Counted from the first letter of the stretch, positions 34,584 to 44,860 are shown. The stretch is 64,000 bases of DNA from Niallia taxi (GCF_032818155.1 NZ_CP102589.1:792001-856000), one strand, 5' to 3'. A program made the numbers and translations. The notes: generated by a model not told the origin, from the letters alone.

Positions 34584-35268
34584 TAGAAAAATATTATTGG
34601 ATAGTAAAAGGAAAATTATTGCGAAATACGATCCGAAATCACCAATTTCTGAGCAATTCCGAACAATTAGAACGAATATTTTATTTTCCAATGTAGACGA
34701 AGAGATAAGAACTATTATGGTAACTTCTTCAGGACCGGGTGAAGGGAAATCCACAACTACGGCAAATTTGGCAGTGGTGTTTGCTCAACAGGGTAAAAGT
34801 GTACTATTAGTAGATGCAGATTTAAGAAAACCCACTGTACATTACACTTTTAATACCCTTAACACCTCAGGTTTAACATCGGTGTTAACTAACCAAATGT
34901 CATTAATGGAAGCAGTACAAAATAATGATGAAAAGAATTTATTTATCCTTCCAAGTGGACCTATTCCTCCTAATCCGTCTGAGTTGTTAAGCTCTCGAGC
35001 TATGCTCCATTTTATAGAACAGGCGCTTGAAGAATTTGATATTATTCTTTTTGATACTCCTCCTGTACTAGCGGTAACAGATGCTCAAATTTTAGCTAAT
35101 TTATGCCAAGGAAGTGTTTTGGTAGTTAGTAGTGGTAAAACTGAGAAGGATTCATTAGTTAAAACAAAGGAACTTTTATCAGTTTCAAATGGTAAGATTC
35201 TCGGTGTGGTTTTAAATAATAAAAAACTAGATAAAAATAGCAATTATTACTACTATGGAAACAATTAA
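34561..35268 (+). CDS. CpsD/YwqD-type tyrosine kinase (BY-kinase)
   Basis: 235 residues with Walker A GPGEGKSTT (about 58-66), Walker A' VLLVDADLRK (about 81-90) and Walker B IILFDTPP. The C-terminal tyrosine cluster YYYYG is the autophosphorylation site. It phosphorylates itself and UDP-sugar enzymes and so times polymer assembly with Wzz. The gene overlaps wzz by 23 bases. GTG 34561 is given, but TTG 34570 fits the GGAAGAGG site better. The phosphatase at 31818 is its probable antagonist. Confidence 0.93.
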   Translation: MVQLVANNRKILLDSKRKIIAKYDPKSPISEQFRTIRTNILFSNVDEEIRTIMVTSSGPGEGKSTTTANLAVVFAQQGKSVLLVDADLRKPTVHYTFNTLNTSGLTSVLTNQMSLMEAVQNNDEKNLFILPSGPIPPNPSELLSSRAMLHFIEQALEEFDIILFDTPPVLAVTDAQILANLCQGSVLVVSSGKTEKDSLVKTKELLSVSNGKILGVVLNNKKLDKNSNYYYYGNN

Positions 35269-35451
35269 CAACTGTTCGAAAAAAATACCTAGTTATAAAT
35301 AATAAATAGAAGGTACCTAATAAGGTTTTAATTTATAAAATGCTCTTTATATAGGTATCTTCTTATAGAATATTAAGCTAGTACATTTTATGCTATTACT
35401 GCGTTGCTAGCGAAATTTAATTTACTTACATAAACGAAGGAGGAGAAATAT

Positions 35452-36135
35452 GTGATTGAACAAAGTAAAGAAATGAATAAAAACGGGAGCTTATATGCTA
35501 CTAACGTTTCAAAAGAATCGCTTAGTTTTTTATTTATAAAAAGATTGATTGATATTATAGGATCTCTATGCGGATTAATTATAACACTACCTCTTTTTAT
35601 AGTGATATCTGTATTAAGTCTTAACGGAGAATCAAAGGGGCCTATTTTCTTCAAACAGCAAAGATATGGTAAAAACGGAAAATTATTTAATATATATAAA
35701 TTTAGATCAATGGTAGTTAATGCAGATGAAAAATTGAAAAATAATAAAGAACTTTATGATCTTTATATAAATAATAGTTATAAATTGGAACCAGAAGTTG
35801 ATCCTAGAATAACTAAAATGGGTCTGTTTTTAAGGAGAACGAGTCTAGATGAATTGCCACAATTAATAAATGTATTAAAAGGAGAAATGAGTCTCGTTGG
35901 GCCAAGACCAATAGTTAAGGAAGAATTAGTTGAATATAAAAACCGTGAAAAAGATTTTTTAAGGGTTAAGCCAGGAGTAACTGGATATTGGCAAGTAAGT
36001 GGAAGAAGTGACGTTGGTTACCCAGAACGTGCTGATCTAGAGCTTTATTATGTATATAATAAATCCATCGGTTTGGATATTAAGATTATAGTGCAAACAA
36101 TAATAGTAGTGTTATTAAAAAAAGGTGCATACTGA
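35452..36135 (+). CDS. Initiating sugar-phosphate transferase (PglC/WcaJ-type)
   Basis: 227 residues of the bacterial sugar transferase family: one N-terminal membrane-embedded helix (RLIDIIGSLCGLIITLP), then GPIFFKQQRYGKNGKLF, FRSM, LRRTSLDELPQL and GPRPI, all family hallmarks. It moves a hexose-1-phosphate to undecaprenyl phosphate to start repeat-unit assembly. GTG 35452 is the start (AAGGAGGAG eight bases upstream; the overlapping ATG at 35450 stops at once). It lies 180 bases after the kinase gene. Confidence 0.93.
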   Translation: MIEQSKEMNKNGSLYATNVSKESLSFLFIKRLIDIIGSLCGLIITLPLFIVISVLSLNGESKGPIFFKQQRYGKNGKLFNIYKFRSMVVNADEKLKNNKELYDLYINNSYKLEPEVDPRITKMGLFLRRTSLDELPQLINVLKGEMSLVGPRPIVKEELVEYKNREKDFLRVKPGVTGYWQVSGRSDVGYPERADLELYYVYNKSIGLDIKIIVQTIIVVLLKKGAY

Positions 36136-36179
36136 GTATGTATGTACTCTTTAGGTAGCAACTATCAGGAGAGAATGTT

Positions 36180-37487
36180 TTGAATCGTCTTTTAAATTAT
36201 TTGACTATGATATGGGTAATTATATATACATTTGAAGCTTTTTTTAGATATGTTTTGAATTTAATGCATTTATCACCACTAATATACTTCAAAACAGTGG
36301 TATTATTCATGGTGATAATAATAGGAATTATCAAAGTGTTCCAAACTTTAATAATCAGTAGGAATTTGTTATTGATCATTTGTATGATTTTAATTGGGAT
36401 GGTTTTCGGTATTATTAACGATTTACAATTAGCACAAATATTCTTCGGGCTAAATATAATTTCACCATTATTAGCAGGTTTTATCTATATTTACTTTGGT
36501 GAATTTAAATCAAAAACTTTCGTTACTCTATATAGAATACTAACACCATTCATTGTAGGTGGTTTAGTACTTGATTTATTTTTGGATTTACCATGGAACG
36601 GACTTGTGTATTCTATTGGAGAGTATGAAGTTGTTGGAAACAGAGATTGGACTTCATACAGTGTAGAGAGACTTTCAGGATTTCAAAGAGCTTCTTTTGA
36701 ATCGGCAACATTAATTTACTTATTGATAGTTTTATATTTAGCTCATAATGAGGTTAATAATTATAAAAACAAGTTGCTACTAAAAGTTTATGATACAGTT
36801 TTATTCTTTATAAGCGTATATGGCATATATTTGACTACCTCAAAAACTGTTTATTTAGCAATTATTTTGTTACCTGTTTTCCTCCTTCCGCTAAAAATTT
36901 ATAAAATAGTAAATAACAGAATTGGTGAAAAGTTAATTTCAGTTTTTATAAAATTAAGCTTGATATTTTTACTAGGATTTGGGCTTGTTCCGCCCCTGTT
37001 ATCGTTTACCAATTTAGATTTTACTAGTAAACTCATTCTTTCAGATTCCTTCTTGAGTCAATACCTATTTTCCTCTTATTTTACTAGACTAGATTATGTA
37101 TGGCCAGAGGCCTTAAATATAATGAATAATTCTAATTTTACATTGTTTGGTAGAGGATTGGGCGGATTAGGGGCATCTCAAAAACAGTTTGAACAAGAGA
37201 TTGCAAACCCAGTAGATAACTTTTATTTATTTTTAATAGTAAACTTTGGTGTAATGGGTATTTATGTTATCTATAAACTTATTAAAGGTATTATATGTTT
37301 GAATTTAAAGGAACAATATAATATTTATTTATACGTTTTATTAATAGTTTTATTCTCCTTTGGCGGAACATTAACAGTATTAGAATCAGGAATGTTAACT
37401 TTAGTAATTGGAATTTTACTAAGCTTATACTTAAAAGAAAAACAAAAAAGTAAAATGACCTGTAAGAGAGAGGTGGGGGATATATGA
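36180..37487 (+). CDS. O-antigen ligase/polymerase-like (Wzy-type) membrane protein
   Basis: 435 residues with about ten to twelve hydrophobic segments and a larger loop around residues 300-345 carrying GRGLGGLGASQKQF. This is the periplasmic-loop pattern of Wzy/O-antigen polymerases. The ATG at 36175 stops immediately, so TTG 36180 is used with AGGAGAG upstream. It overlaps the following glycosyltransferase by four bases. It probably polymerises repeat units outside the membrane. Sequence conservation in this family is poor, so the call rests on topology and position. Confidence 0.8.
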   Translation: MNRLLNYLTMIWVIIYTFEAFFRYVLNLMHLSPLIYFKTVVLFMVIIIGIIKVFQTLIISRNLLLIICMILIGMVFGIINDLQLAQIFFGLNIISPLLAGFIYIYFGEFKSKTFVTLYRILTPFIVGGLVLDLFLDLPWNGLVYSIGEYEVVGNRDWTSYSVERLSGFQRASFESATLIYLLIVLYLAHNEVNNYKNKLLLKVYDTVLFFISVYGIYLTTSKTVYLAIILLPVFLLPLKIYKIVNNRIGEKLISVFIKLSLIFLLGFGLVPPLLSFTNLDFTSKLILSDSFLSQYLFSSYFTRLDYVWPEALNIMNNSNFTLFGRGLGGLGASQKQFEQEIANPVDNFYLFLIVNFGVMGIYVIYKLIKGIICLNLKEQYNIYLYVLLIVLFSFGGTLTVLESGMLTLVIGILLSLYLKEKQKSKMTCKREVGDI

Positions 37488-38593
37488 AAAATATGTTGCA
37501 ATTAATTGATCGATCTAATAGTAATGGAGGAGCCCAAAAACATACGCTACTAATTACTAAGGAGTTTGCAAAAAAGGGTTATAATGTTTGGCTAGCGTGT
37601 CCTCCTGGGGATTATGTTGAGGAATTTAGGAAGTTGGAAAAGTATGGAGTGGAAATTATTGTTGTAGATATGAACAAATCCTTTTTTAAGTCATTATTGG
37701 AGTTAAGGGCAATTGTACTGAAAAATGAAATATCAATTATACATTCGCATTTGCTTAAATCAGACTTTTTAAGTGCCTTGATAAAAATCAGTATAGGGAA
37801 GAAGCTTAAAGTAATTACAACTATTCACAATATATTATCTGAAGATGTCCAAGGGTTAAAGAAAATAATCTATACGCAATTTGCTAAGTTCTCTTTTAAA
37901 TATATTGATAAAGCATTTTCAGTTTCTAAAGATGTTAGAGATACAACGATAAAATACTTTTCTTTAAAAGAGGAAAAAGTAATGACAGTGTTAAATGGCA
38001 TTGATACTGAACAATACGAAAATATTGATGTTTCAAGTTCAAGTAAACGAAAAGAATTAGGAATCTCCCAGTCAGACTTTGTTATAACATGTGCAGGTGC
38101 CTTAATAGAAAGAAAAGGACAACAAGTTTTAATTGAAGCGTTAAAGATGACTAAATATAAGGTGAAATTATTATTGTTAGGATCAGGGGAAAATGAAGAT
38201 TTTTTAAGTCAGAAAATTGATAACTATGGATTAAAGGATCAGGTAGTCTTATTAGGACACAGGTCGGATGTACTAGAAATTATTAATGAATCTGATATTT
38301 ATGTACAGCCATCATTATGGGATCCATTACCTAGGGCAATGTTGGAAGCGATGGGATTAGGAATAGCAAGTATCGGAAGTAACGTAAACGGAATTCCTGA
38401 AGTAATAACTCACTTAGAAACTGGTTTATTAGTAAATCCTAATGATCCTATAGATTTAAAAAATAAGATAGAAATCCTTATAGAAGATAATACATTAAGA
38501 AAAGATATATCTAAAAAGGGTAAAGAGTTTATCTTGAAAAATTGTACAACTAGTCGCATGTGTAAAGAAATAGAACTGAGCATATCTCTATAA
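37484..38593 (+). CDS. GT4 family glycosyltransferase
   Basis: 369 residues, GT-B fold. The N-terminal domain opens with SNSNGGAQKHTLLITKEF (acceptor side). The C-terminal domain has CAGALIERKGQQVLIEAL, LLLGSGE and the EX7E-type region DIYVQPSLWDPLPRAMLEAMGLG. Retaining transferase that adds a sugar to the lipid-linked repeat unit in the cytoplasm. Coupled to the polymerase gene by ATGA. Substrate unknown. Confidence 0.9.
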   Translation: MKNMLQLIDRSNSNGGAQKHTLLITKEFAKKGYNVWLACPPGDYVEEFRKLEKYGVEIIVVDMNKSFFKSLLELRAIVLKNEISIIHSHLLKSDFLSALIKISIGKKLKVITTIHNILSEDVQGLKKIIYTQFAKFSFKYIDKAFSVSKDVRDTTIKYFSLKEEKVMTVLNGIDTEQYENIDVSSSSKRKELGISQSDFVITCAGALIERKGQQVLIEALKMTKYKVKLLLLGSGENEDFLSQKIDNYGLKDQVVLLGHRSDVLEIINESDIYVQPSLWDPLPRAMLEAMGLGIASIGSNVNGIPEVITHLETGLLVNPNDPIDLKNKIEILIEDNTLRKDISKKGKEFILKNCTTSRMCKEIELSISL

Positions 38594-38693
38594 ATTTTAT
38601 TGTTAAATTTTATATACACTTGGTTAATATAAAAGAAAAATATTAGATCAAATATGAAAAAAAGTTATGAATGTGAATGAAGAGGATATTATT

Positions 38694-40133
38694 ATGCTAA
38701 TAAAACATACTGGAATATATTTTTTATCACACGGAGTCCCAGGTATTGTAGGCTTATTAAGCTTAATGATATACACAAGAATGTTATCTCCTGAACAATA
38801 TGGAGTTTATGCATTAATAATTGTTATAACAGGATTATCTAATTCTATTATTTTTGAATGGTTAAGGCTAAGTTTATTAAGATTTCTACCAGCTAACTCG
38901 GATGATTCAAATAATAGAAAAATTTTAAGCACATCGTTTATCAGTTTTTTAGTCTTAATGATAATAGCGTTATTAGCAAGTTCAATTGTTTTCTTTATTA
39001 TGGATATAGAAGGAAATCAGTTGATATTAATTACTTTAACCATAATATTAACTTGGTCTCAATCTTGGTTTGCATTAAATATTACATTACTAAGAGCAAG
39101 GCAATCGCCCGTATATTATGGAGTTTTATCATTTGCTAAGTCTACGCTATCATTGTTATTTAGTATATTTTTTATGAATATTGGTTTAAGTGTATATGGT
39201 CTACTTTTAGGGATAATTTCAGGTACATTAATCTCTTTAATATTACCTACTATACGTTTTTGGTTCACCAATATTAGCTTGCATAATTACGATGTTAAAA
39301 CGTTAAAAGATTTTACAAGTTATGGTTTACCTTTGACTTTAACTTTTGCAATGAACTTAATAATTAATAGCTCAGATAGGGTCTTTATTAAGGCATATTT
39401 AGGTTCATATGAAACTGGTGTTTATTCAGTAGCATATGATTTAATACAGAATACATTTTTGAATTTAATGGTAATAATTAATTTGGCAGCTTTTCCTATT
39501 GTATTAAAAGGCTTAAGGGAAAGAGGGACTGAATATGCGACAAAACAACTTAAGAAGAATTTCTCTATTTTATTACTAATTTCTTTGCCATCATTAATTG
39601 GTATGATTATTTTAAATGATAATATTGTTAATTTGTTTATTGGACCTGAATATCAACAATTATCAAAAAAGTTGATGCCGATTTTACTTATTTCTATCTT
39701 CCTACATGGATTTAAGCTTTATTACGTGGATTTAACCTATCAATTAGGTAGCAAAACTAATTTGCAGGTAATCCCCATTATTGTTGCTGCAGCATTAAAC
39801 ATCTTCCTTAATTATGTCTTTATTCCAAAATACGGAATTGAAGGAGCTGCTTATTCTACACTAATTTCCTATGGAGTGTCAATTATAATAAGTTGGTATA
39901 TTGGAAATAAAATATTCAAATTAAGTTTTCCGTGTTTCGTTTTCATAAAAATAGCTTTTGCTAGCGGGTTAATGGGAATTTTATTGTTTTATTTAAGAGA
40001 CTATAAAGGAGTCATTGCATTAATCTTACAAATACTAGTTGGTATTATTGTATATGCCTTTGCCCTTTTGCTTCTGTTCTTAAAGGAAATAAAAAGCAGT
40101 AAAGGTACATTTAATAGAGCAAAAGGTATTTAA
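38694..40133 (+). CDS. Wzx-type polysaccharide flippase
   Basis: 479 residues from ATG 38694, seven bases after AGAGGA; an upstream ATG (38667) lacks such a site. Twelve to fourteen predicted membrane segments. The N-terminus SHGVPGIVGLLSLMIYTRML is typical of the oligosaccharide flippase (MOP) superfamily, and the centre contains SDRVFIKAYLGSYETGVYSVAY. It would move lipid-linked repeat units across the membrane for the polymerase encoded two genes upstream. Confidence 0.9.
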   Translation: MLIKHTGIYFLSHGVPGIVGLLSLMIYTRMLSPEQYGVYALIIVITGLSNSIIFEWLRLSLLRFLPANSDDSNNRKILSTSFISFLVLMIIALLASSIVFFIMDIEGNQLILITLTIILTWSQSWFALNITLLRARQSPVYYGVLSFAKSTLSLLFSIFFMNIGLSVYGLLLGIISGTLISLILPTIRFWFTNISLHNYDVKTLKDFTSYGLPLTLTFAMNLIINSSDRVFIKAYLGSYETGVYSVAYDLIQNTFLNLMVIINLAAFPIVLKGLRERGTEYATKQLKKNFSILLLISLPSLIGMIILNDNIVNLFIGPEYQQLSKKLMPILLISIFLHGFKLYYVDLTYQLGSKTNLQVIPIIVAAALNIFLNYVFIPKYGIEGAAYSTLISYGVSIIISWYIGNKIFKLSFPCFVFIKIAFASGLMGILLFYLRDYKGVIALILQILVGIIVYAFALLLLFLKEIKSSKGTFNRAKGI

Positions 40134-40177
40134 TGATCTATGAATAATTAAATAGAAGAAAAAAGGGGTACGACTTT

Positions 40178-40651
40178 TTGTCAGTGCAATTCAGGGATAG
40201 GTATATCGTCTACATTTATAGGTACGGCAATTGGGTTTATTATAAAGTTAACATTCCTATTATAAGACATTTATTAGGAGCCCTATATAAATTATTAGAT
40301 ACAGTTTTTGTTAGAATCTTAGCGCGGGCACAGATTCCAGCAAAGTGCAAAATAGGAGAGAATCTCTATTTACCACATAACTCAAATGGAGTTATTATCC
40401 ATGCTGATGTCAAAATTGGAAAAAACGTTACTATAAGTCATCAGGTAACAATTGGGAAATCAAAGCCTAATTCTGGAGCACCACATATTGGCGATGGTGT
40501 TTATATTGGAGTAGGTGCAAAAATATTAGGTGATATAGTAGTTGGAGATAATTCTTTAATTGGTGCTAATGCCGTTGTAGTAAAAGATGTACCACCTAAT
40601 TCAACAGTAGTAGGAATACCAGCTAAAGTAATAAAGGTAAATGGGAAATAG
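40178..40651 (+). CDS. Hexapeptide-repeat acetyltransferase (CysE-like), first of two
   Basis: 157 residues with left-handed beta-helix hexapeptides (IHADVKIGKNVTISHQVTIG, IGDGVYIGVGAKILGDIVVG) and the C-terminal cap VVGIPAKVI. The N-terminal helix region is serine-acetyltransferase-like. In a polysaccharide cluster it more likely O-acetylates a sugar than makes O-acetylserine. TTG start behind AAAAGGGG. 15 bases from the second acetyltransferase gene. Confidence 0.85.
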   Translation: MSVQFRDRYIVYIYRYGNWVYYKVNIPIIRHLLGALYKLLDTVFVRILARAQIPAKCKIGENLYLPHNSNGVIIHADVKIGKNVTISHQVTIGKSKPNSGAPHIGDGVYIGVGAKILGDIVVGDNSLIGANAVVVKDVPPNSTVVGIPAKVIKVNGK

Positions 40652-40666
40652 ATAAGTAAGGGGGAA

Positions 40667-41185
40667 ATGAAACTGAATTTGATTTGGGAAGATTTGATTG
40701 CAATAAAAAGAAAAAATAACTTTTTTTCATTCTTTAAAGCTTTTATGTTAGTTCCTGGATTCAGGGTAATATTTATTTATCGTATTTCTAACTATTTATA
40801 TAAAAAAAAATTGAGGATATTAAGTCAAATTCTATTTAACATAAACCATCTTTTGCATGGTTGTGAAATAAAGGCAAGTGCTAAGATTGGAAAAGGCATA
40901 CAAATTCCACATGCTGTTGGTATCGTAATCGGAGAAGGTGTGATTATAGGGGAATATTGCATGATATACCAAAATGTCACATTAGGTACAAATAGCTATA
41001 CTGCAGCCAACTACCCAGAAATCGGAAATAATGTTTGTTTATATACTGGAGTAACTGTAATAGGGAATGTGAAAATTGGTGAGAAGTCAAGGATAGGTGC
41101 AAATTCACTTGTAATAAATGATATACCAAATGCATCAATAGCAGTAGGTTCACCTGCAAAAGTTATAAAGGAAATCCAAGAATAA
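40667..41185 (+). CDS. Hexapeptide-repeat acetyltransferase (CysE-like), second of two
   Basis: 172 residues: N-terminal helices (FFKAFMLVPGFRVIFIYRISNYLY), then beta-helix repeats with IPHAVGIVIGEGVIIGEYCM, the CysE-type catalytic His, and the cap AVGSPAKVI. Close in type to the gene before it but not a duplicate by eye. The two may acetylate different positions of the repeat unit. Substrate unknown. Confidence 0.85.
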   Translation: MKLNLIWEDLIAIKRKNNFFSFFKAFMLVPGFRVIFIYRISNYLYKKKLRILSQILFNINHLLHGCEIKASAKIGKGIQIPHAVGIVIGEGVIIGEYCMIYQNVTLGTNSYTAANYPEIGNNVCLYTGVTVIGNVKIGEKSRIGANSLVINDIPNASIAVGSPAKVIKEIQE

Positions 41186-41243
41186 AATTAATTTGATTTA
41201 AGAATATATATTTGAAATTACCTAGTTTAGGAGTGCTTAATTT

Positions 41244-42389
41244 ATGAAAATCGCATTAGTGCACGAATGGTATGACACTTATGCAGGGTCAGAGAAAGTA
41301 ATAGAAGAGATATTGAATATATTTCCAGAAGCGGATTTATTTAGTTTAGTCGATTTTCTTGGTGATAATAGAGGCTTTATAAAGAACAAATCCGTTAATA
41401 CCTCCTTTATTCAAAAACTACCTTTTGCTAAAAAAAGATTTAGAAATTATTTAGCATTAATGCCGTTAGCTATAGAACAATTTGATTTGTCTAGTTATGA
41501 TGTAATTATTTCTAGTTCTCATGCCGTTGCTAAAGGTGTTATAACTGGTCCGGACCAATTACACTTTTCATATGTCCATTCACCCATTCGTTATGCTTGG
41601 GATTTACAACATCAATATCTTAAAGAATCAGAATTAGACAAAGGATTTAAAAGTGTAATCGTAAGATATATGTTGCATAAGATAAGGAATTGGGATTATA
41701 GAACATCAAATGGAGTGAATCATTTTATTTCAAATTCTAATTTTATTGGAAATCGTATTTGGAAGGTATATCGTAGAGAATCTAAAACTATTTATCCTCC
41801 AGTAGATGTTTCAAGTTTTGATTATCGTTCTGAAAAAGAAGATTTCTATTTAACTGCTTCTAGAATGGTTCCATATAAGAAAATTGATATTATTGTAGAA
41901 GCTTTTAGAAAGATGCCAGACAAAAAATTAGTTGTAATTGGTACGGGTTCCGAATTTGAAAAAATCAAATCCAAAGCAAGTGACAATGTTAAAATAATGG
42001 GTTATCAACCATTCGAAGTGCTAAGAGATCATATGCAAAGGGCTAAAGCTTTTGTATTCGCAGCGGAAGAAGACTTTGGTATTACCCCAGTTGAGGCTCA
42101 GGCATGTGGAACACCAGTAATAGCTTTTGGAAAAGGTGGTTCAAAAGAAACAGTAAGAGGTTATGGAAATTCAGAGAATCCGACTGGTTTATTTTTTTAT
42201 CAACAGACTGCAGAGTCAATAGAAATGGCAGTAAAAGACTTTGAAGATATAAACTCACAACTTTTACCATCCAATTGTCGGAAACATGCAGAAAGTTTTT
42301 CCGCTGAAAACTTTAGAAGTGAGTTTAGGTCTTTTATTTTTGAAAAATATAATGAAGTTAATGAAAAAGTAGTATTAAATCAGAAGTAA
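41244..42389 (+). CDS. GT4 family glycosyltransferase, WbaZ-like
   Basis: 381 residues, GT-B fold. It starts MKIALVHEWYDTYAGSEKVIEEI, the usual opening of mannosyltransferase-like GT4 enzymes, with HSPIRYAWDL in the N-terminal domain. The C-terminal domain has LTASRMVPYKKIDIIVEAF and the EX7E motif in AAEEDFGITPVEAQACGTPV. Mannose transfer is plausible given the mannose-1-phosphate guanylyltransferase in the same cluster, but that is inference. Confidence 0.9.
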   Translation: MKIALVHEWYDTYAGSEKVIEEILNIFPEADLFSLVDFLGDNRGFIKNKSVNTSFIQKLPFAKKRFRNYLALMPLAIEQFDLSSYDVIISSSHAVAKGVITGPDQLHFSYVHSPIRYAWDLQHQYLKESELDKGFKSVIVRYMLHKIRNWDYRTSNGVNHFISNSNFIGNRIWKVYRRESKTIYPPVDVSSFDYRSEKEDFYLTASRMVPYKKIDIIVEAFRKMPDKKLVVIGTGSEFEKIKSKASDNVKIMGYQPFEVLRDHMQRAKAFVFAAEEDFGITPVEAQACGTPVIAFGKGGSKETVRGYGNSENPTGLFFYQQTAESIEMAVKDFEDINSQLLPSNCRKHAESFSAENFRSEFRSFIFEKYNEVNEKVVLNQK

Positions 42390-42417
42390 CTTATAATTTT
42401 TTTTTGGAGGGATAGAT

Positions 42418-43428
42418 ATGTCAATCTTAGTAACTGGTGCTGCTGGCTTTATTGGTATGCATTTATCTAAAAAGTTATTAGAAATGGGTTACGATGTAAT
42501 TGGTTTTGATAATATAAACGATTATTATGATATTCAAATAAAGAAGGACCGTTTAAAGTTATTATCTGATTTCAATAATTTTAAGTTTTATGAAGCTGAG
42601 CTATCAAATCAAAATGAAGTTAATGAATGTTTTCAAGAAGAAGACATTGATGTAGTAATAAATCTTGCTGCCCAAGCTGGTGTTAGGTATAGCTTGGAAA
42701 ATCCACATGCGTATATTGAATCTAATATACAGGGTTTCGTTAATATTCTCGAAGCTTGTCGAAATTATAAGATAAAACATCTTATTTATGCTTCGTCAAG
42801 TTCTGTCTATGGTGCAAATGTGAAAATGCCTTTTTCTACTTCTGATAGAGTGGATCATCCTGTTAGTTTGTATGCTGCTACTAAAAAATCTAATGAACTT
42901 ATGGCACATACATATAGTCATTTATATGGTATACCTACAACTGGTCTTCGCTTTTTTACAGTATATGGCCCCTATGGTAGACCGGATATGGCGTATTTTT
43001 CTTTCACTAAAAATATAATTGAAGGAAAAACGATTAATATATTCAATGAAGGTAATATGGAAAGAGACTTTACTTATATAGATGATATTGTTGAAGGTAT
43101 TGTTAAATTAATAGATCAACCTCCAACTGTAAATAATGAATGGAATTATAAAGAGCCAAATCCAAGTTCTAGTTATGCTCCATACAAAGTTTATAATATA
43201 GGAAATAATAAACCTGTTAAGTTGATGGAGTTTATAACAACACTTGAAAAGCATATTGGCAAAGAGGCTAAAAAAGAATACTTATCAATGCAACCAGGTG
43301 ATGTAAAAGCTACTTTTGCAGATATTGACGATATTAAAAAGGCTACTGGTTTTGAACCAATAACTTCAATTAATGAAGGTCTAGAGAAATTTGTGAACTG
43401 GTATAAGTCGTATTATCAAGTTAAGTAG
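42418..43428 (+). CDS. UDP-glucuronate 4-epimerase (extended SDR)
   Basis: 336 residues with the Rossmann motif TGAAGFIG (residues 6-13), the catalytic SSSSVYG stretch (126-132) and YAATKKS (Tyr152, Lys156). RFFTVYGPYGRPDMA and ERDFTYIDDI are characteristic of the glucuronate epimerase branch rather than GalE. It would turn UDP-glucuronate into UDP-galacturonate, the former made by the dehydrogenase at 47709. GGAGGGATAGAT precedes the ATG. Confidence 0.88.
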   Translation: MSILVTGAAGFIGMHLSKKLLEMGYDVIGFDNINDYYDIQIKKDRLKLLSDFNNFKFYEAELSNQNEVNECFQEEDIDVVINLAAQAGVRYSLENPHAYIESNIQGFVNILEACRNYKIKHLIYASSSSVYGANVKMPFSTSDRVDHPVSLYAATKKSNELMAHTYSHLYGIPTTGLRFFTVYGPYGRPDMAYFSFTKNIIEGKTINIFNEGNMERDFTYIDDIVEGIVKLIDQPPTVNNEWNYKEPNPSSSYAPYKVYNIGNNKPVKLMEFITTLEKHIGKEAKKEYLSMQPGDVKATFADIDDIKKATGFEPITSINEGLEKFVNWYKSYYQVK

Positions 43429-43583
43429 TTATATACAGTAATGTTGTGGTTTAATATTGTATTTGTTCAAGCTCTTTAATGCCGCTTTCATACGTATAAA
43501 AGTAGAAAGTGGCATTAATTCTATTACCGAAAATATTAAATCTAATCCTCTAAAAATTGAATATAAATAACAGGGTGGTTTGT

Positions 43584-44681
43584 TTGAAAAAATTAAATGT
43601 TCTATTGATATCCGTACGGGCAGACCATGGTGGTGGGCCCGAACATATATTTAGATTGGTGAAAAATTCTGATTTTAAGAAAATTAATTATTATATTGCT
43701 TGTCCTCAAGATGAACCATATTATGAAAAATTCGTGTCATTATTAGGGGAAGAAAAAATTATTATTATTCCTCATAGAAAATTTAGTTATAAAAAGTTAA
43801 TGCTATTAAGAAAGTATATTATGAAAAATAAAATAGATGTAATACATTCACATGGTAAAGGTGCTGGAATTTATAGTAGATTCCTTAAGTTTATTACTAA
43901 ATCAAAAGTTGTGCATACTTATCATGGTATTCATTTATCCTATAATGGTTTGATAAATAAAATATATTCATTATATGAAAAAGTTTCTTCTTTAGTTACT
44001 TATAAAATTATTTGCGTTTCGTCTGGGGAATATGAGTTAGCTGTTAACAAAAAGTTAGTATTTACACCAAAAAAACTAACTGTTGTTAATAACGGAGTTG
44101 AATTAGTAGACGGTAATAGAGCATCTTATAATAGTTTTTTTAAAATAATATCAGTAACAAGATTTAATGAACAGAAGAACTCTGAACTAGCTATTGATAT
44201 TATAGAGATTTTAATTAATAAATTCATGATATCAAATTTAGTACTAGATTTTATTGGAACTGGTGAATCTAAGAGTGAATTAGAAAGACTAGTAAAGTCA
44301 AAGGGCTTAGAAAATAAAATTAATTTTCTGGGAACAAAAGATAATATGCAAAAGATAATGAGTGAATATAATATTTTCTTATCAACTTCAAGGTGGGAAG
44401 GTCTACCTATTGCACTTATTGAAGCATTGTCAGTTGGACTACCAAGTATAGTTACAAATGTTGTCGGAAATAACGACATAATTATTAGTAGTGAAAATGG
44501 ATTACTATTTGATTTAGAAGATGCGTATAAGGCGGCTGAGCAAATCAAATCACTAATGTATAATGAGAAAGAATGGGAGTATTTATCAAATAATGCGTTT
44601 GAAAGTTCAGAAAAGTATGATATACATGAAATGGTAAATAAAATTGAAAATATTTACATCGGATGTAAAAGAGGAGTGTAA
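43584..44681 (+). CDS. GT4 family glycosyltransferase
   Basis: 365 residues from TTG 43584, close behind AGGGTGG; an upstream in-frame TTG at 43557 lacks a site. The N-terminal LLISVRADHGGGPEHIFRLV and HSHGKGAGIYSRF belong to the acceptor domain. ISVTRFNEQKNSELAIDII and STSRWEGLPIALIEALSVGLP give the C-terminal EX7E region. Third GT4 enzyme of the cluster; substrate unknown. Confidence 0.88.
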   Translation: MKKLNVLLISVRADHGGGPEHIFRLVKNSDFKKINYYIACPQDEPYYEKFVSLLGEEKIIIIPHRKFSYKKLMLLRKYIMKNKIDVIHSHGKGAGIYSRFLKFITKSKVVHTYHGIHLSYNGLINKIYSLYEKVSSLVTYKIICVSSGEYELAVNKKLVFTPKKLTVVNNGVELVDGNRASYNSFFKIISVTRFNEQKNSELAIDIIEILINKFMISNLVLDFIGTGESKSELERLVKSKGLENKINFLGTKDNMQKIMSEYNIFLSTSRWEGLPIALIEALSVGLPSIVTNVVGNNDIIISSENGLLFDLEDAYKAAEQIKSLMYNEKEWEYLSNNAFESSEKYDIHEMVNKIENIYIGCKRGV

Positions 44682-44860
44682 CTTCACTCTTTTTTAATAA
44701 AATTCAAAGGGATATAAGATATAAAATTTACTAACTAGAGAAATTTTAAAAATCTTATTCTTAGCTAATACTAATTTAATCATAGATTAGATTATCTCCC
44801 GTTTTTAAAGTAAACTACTGAATTTAATTTAATAAATAATTTAATTGGTTGGGATAATAA

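Noticed and set aside
40178..41185. Cysteine biosynthesis role for the two CysE-like proteins
   Set aside because: Their position between flippase and glycosyltransferase genes makes sugar O-acetylation more likely than serine acetylation.
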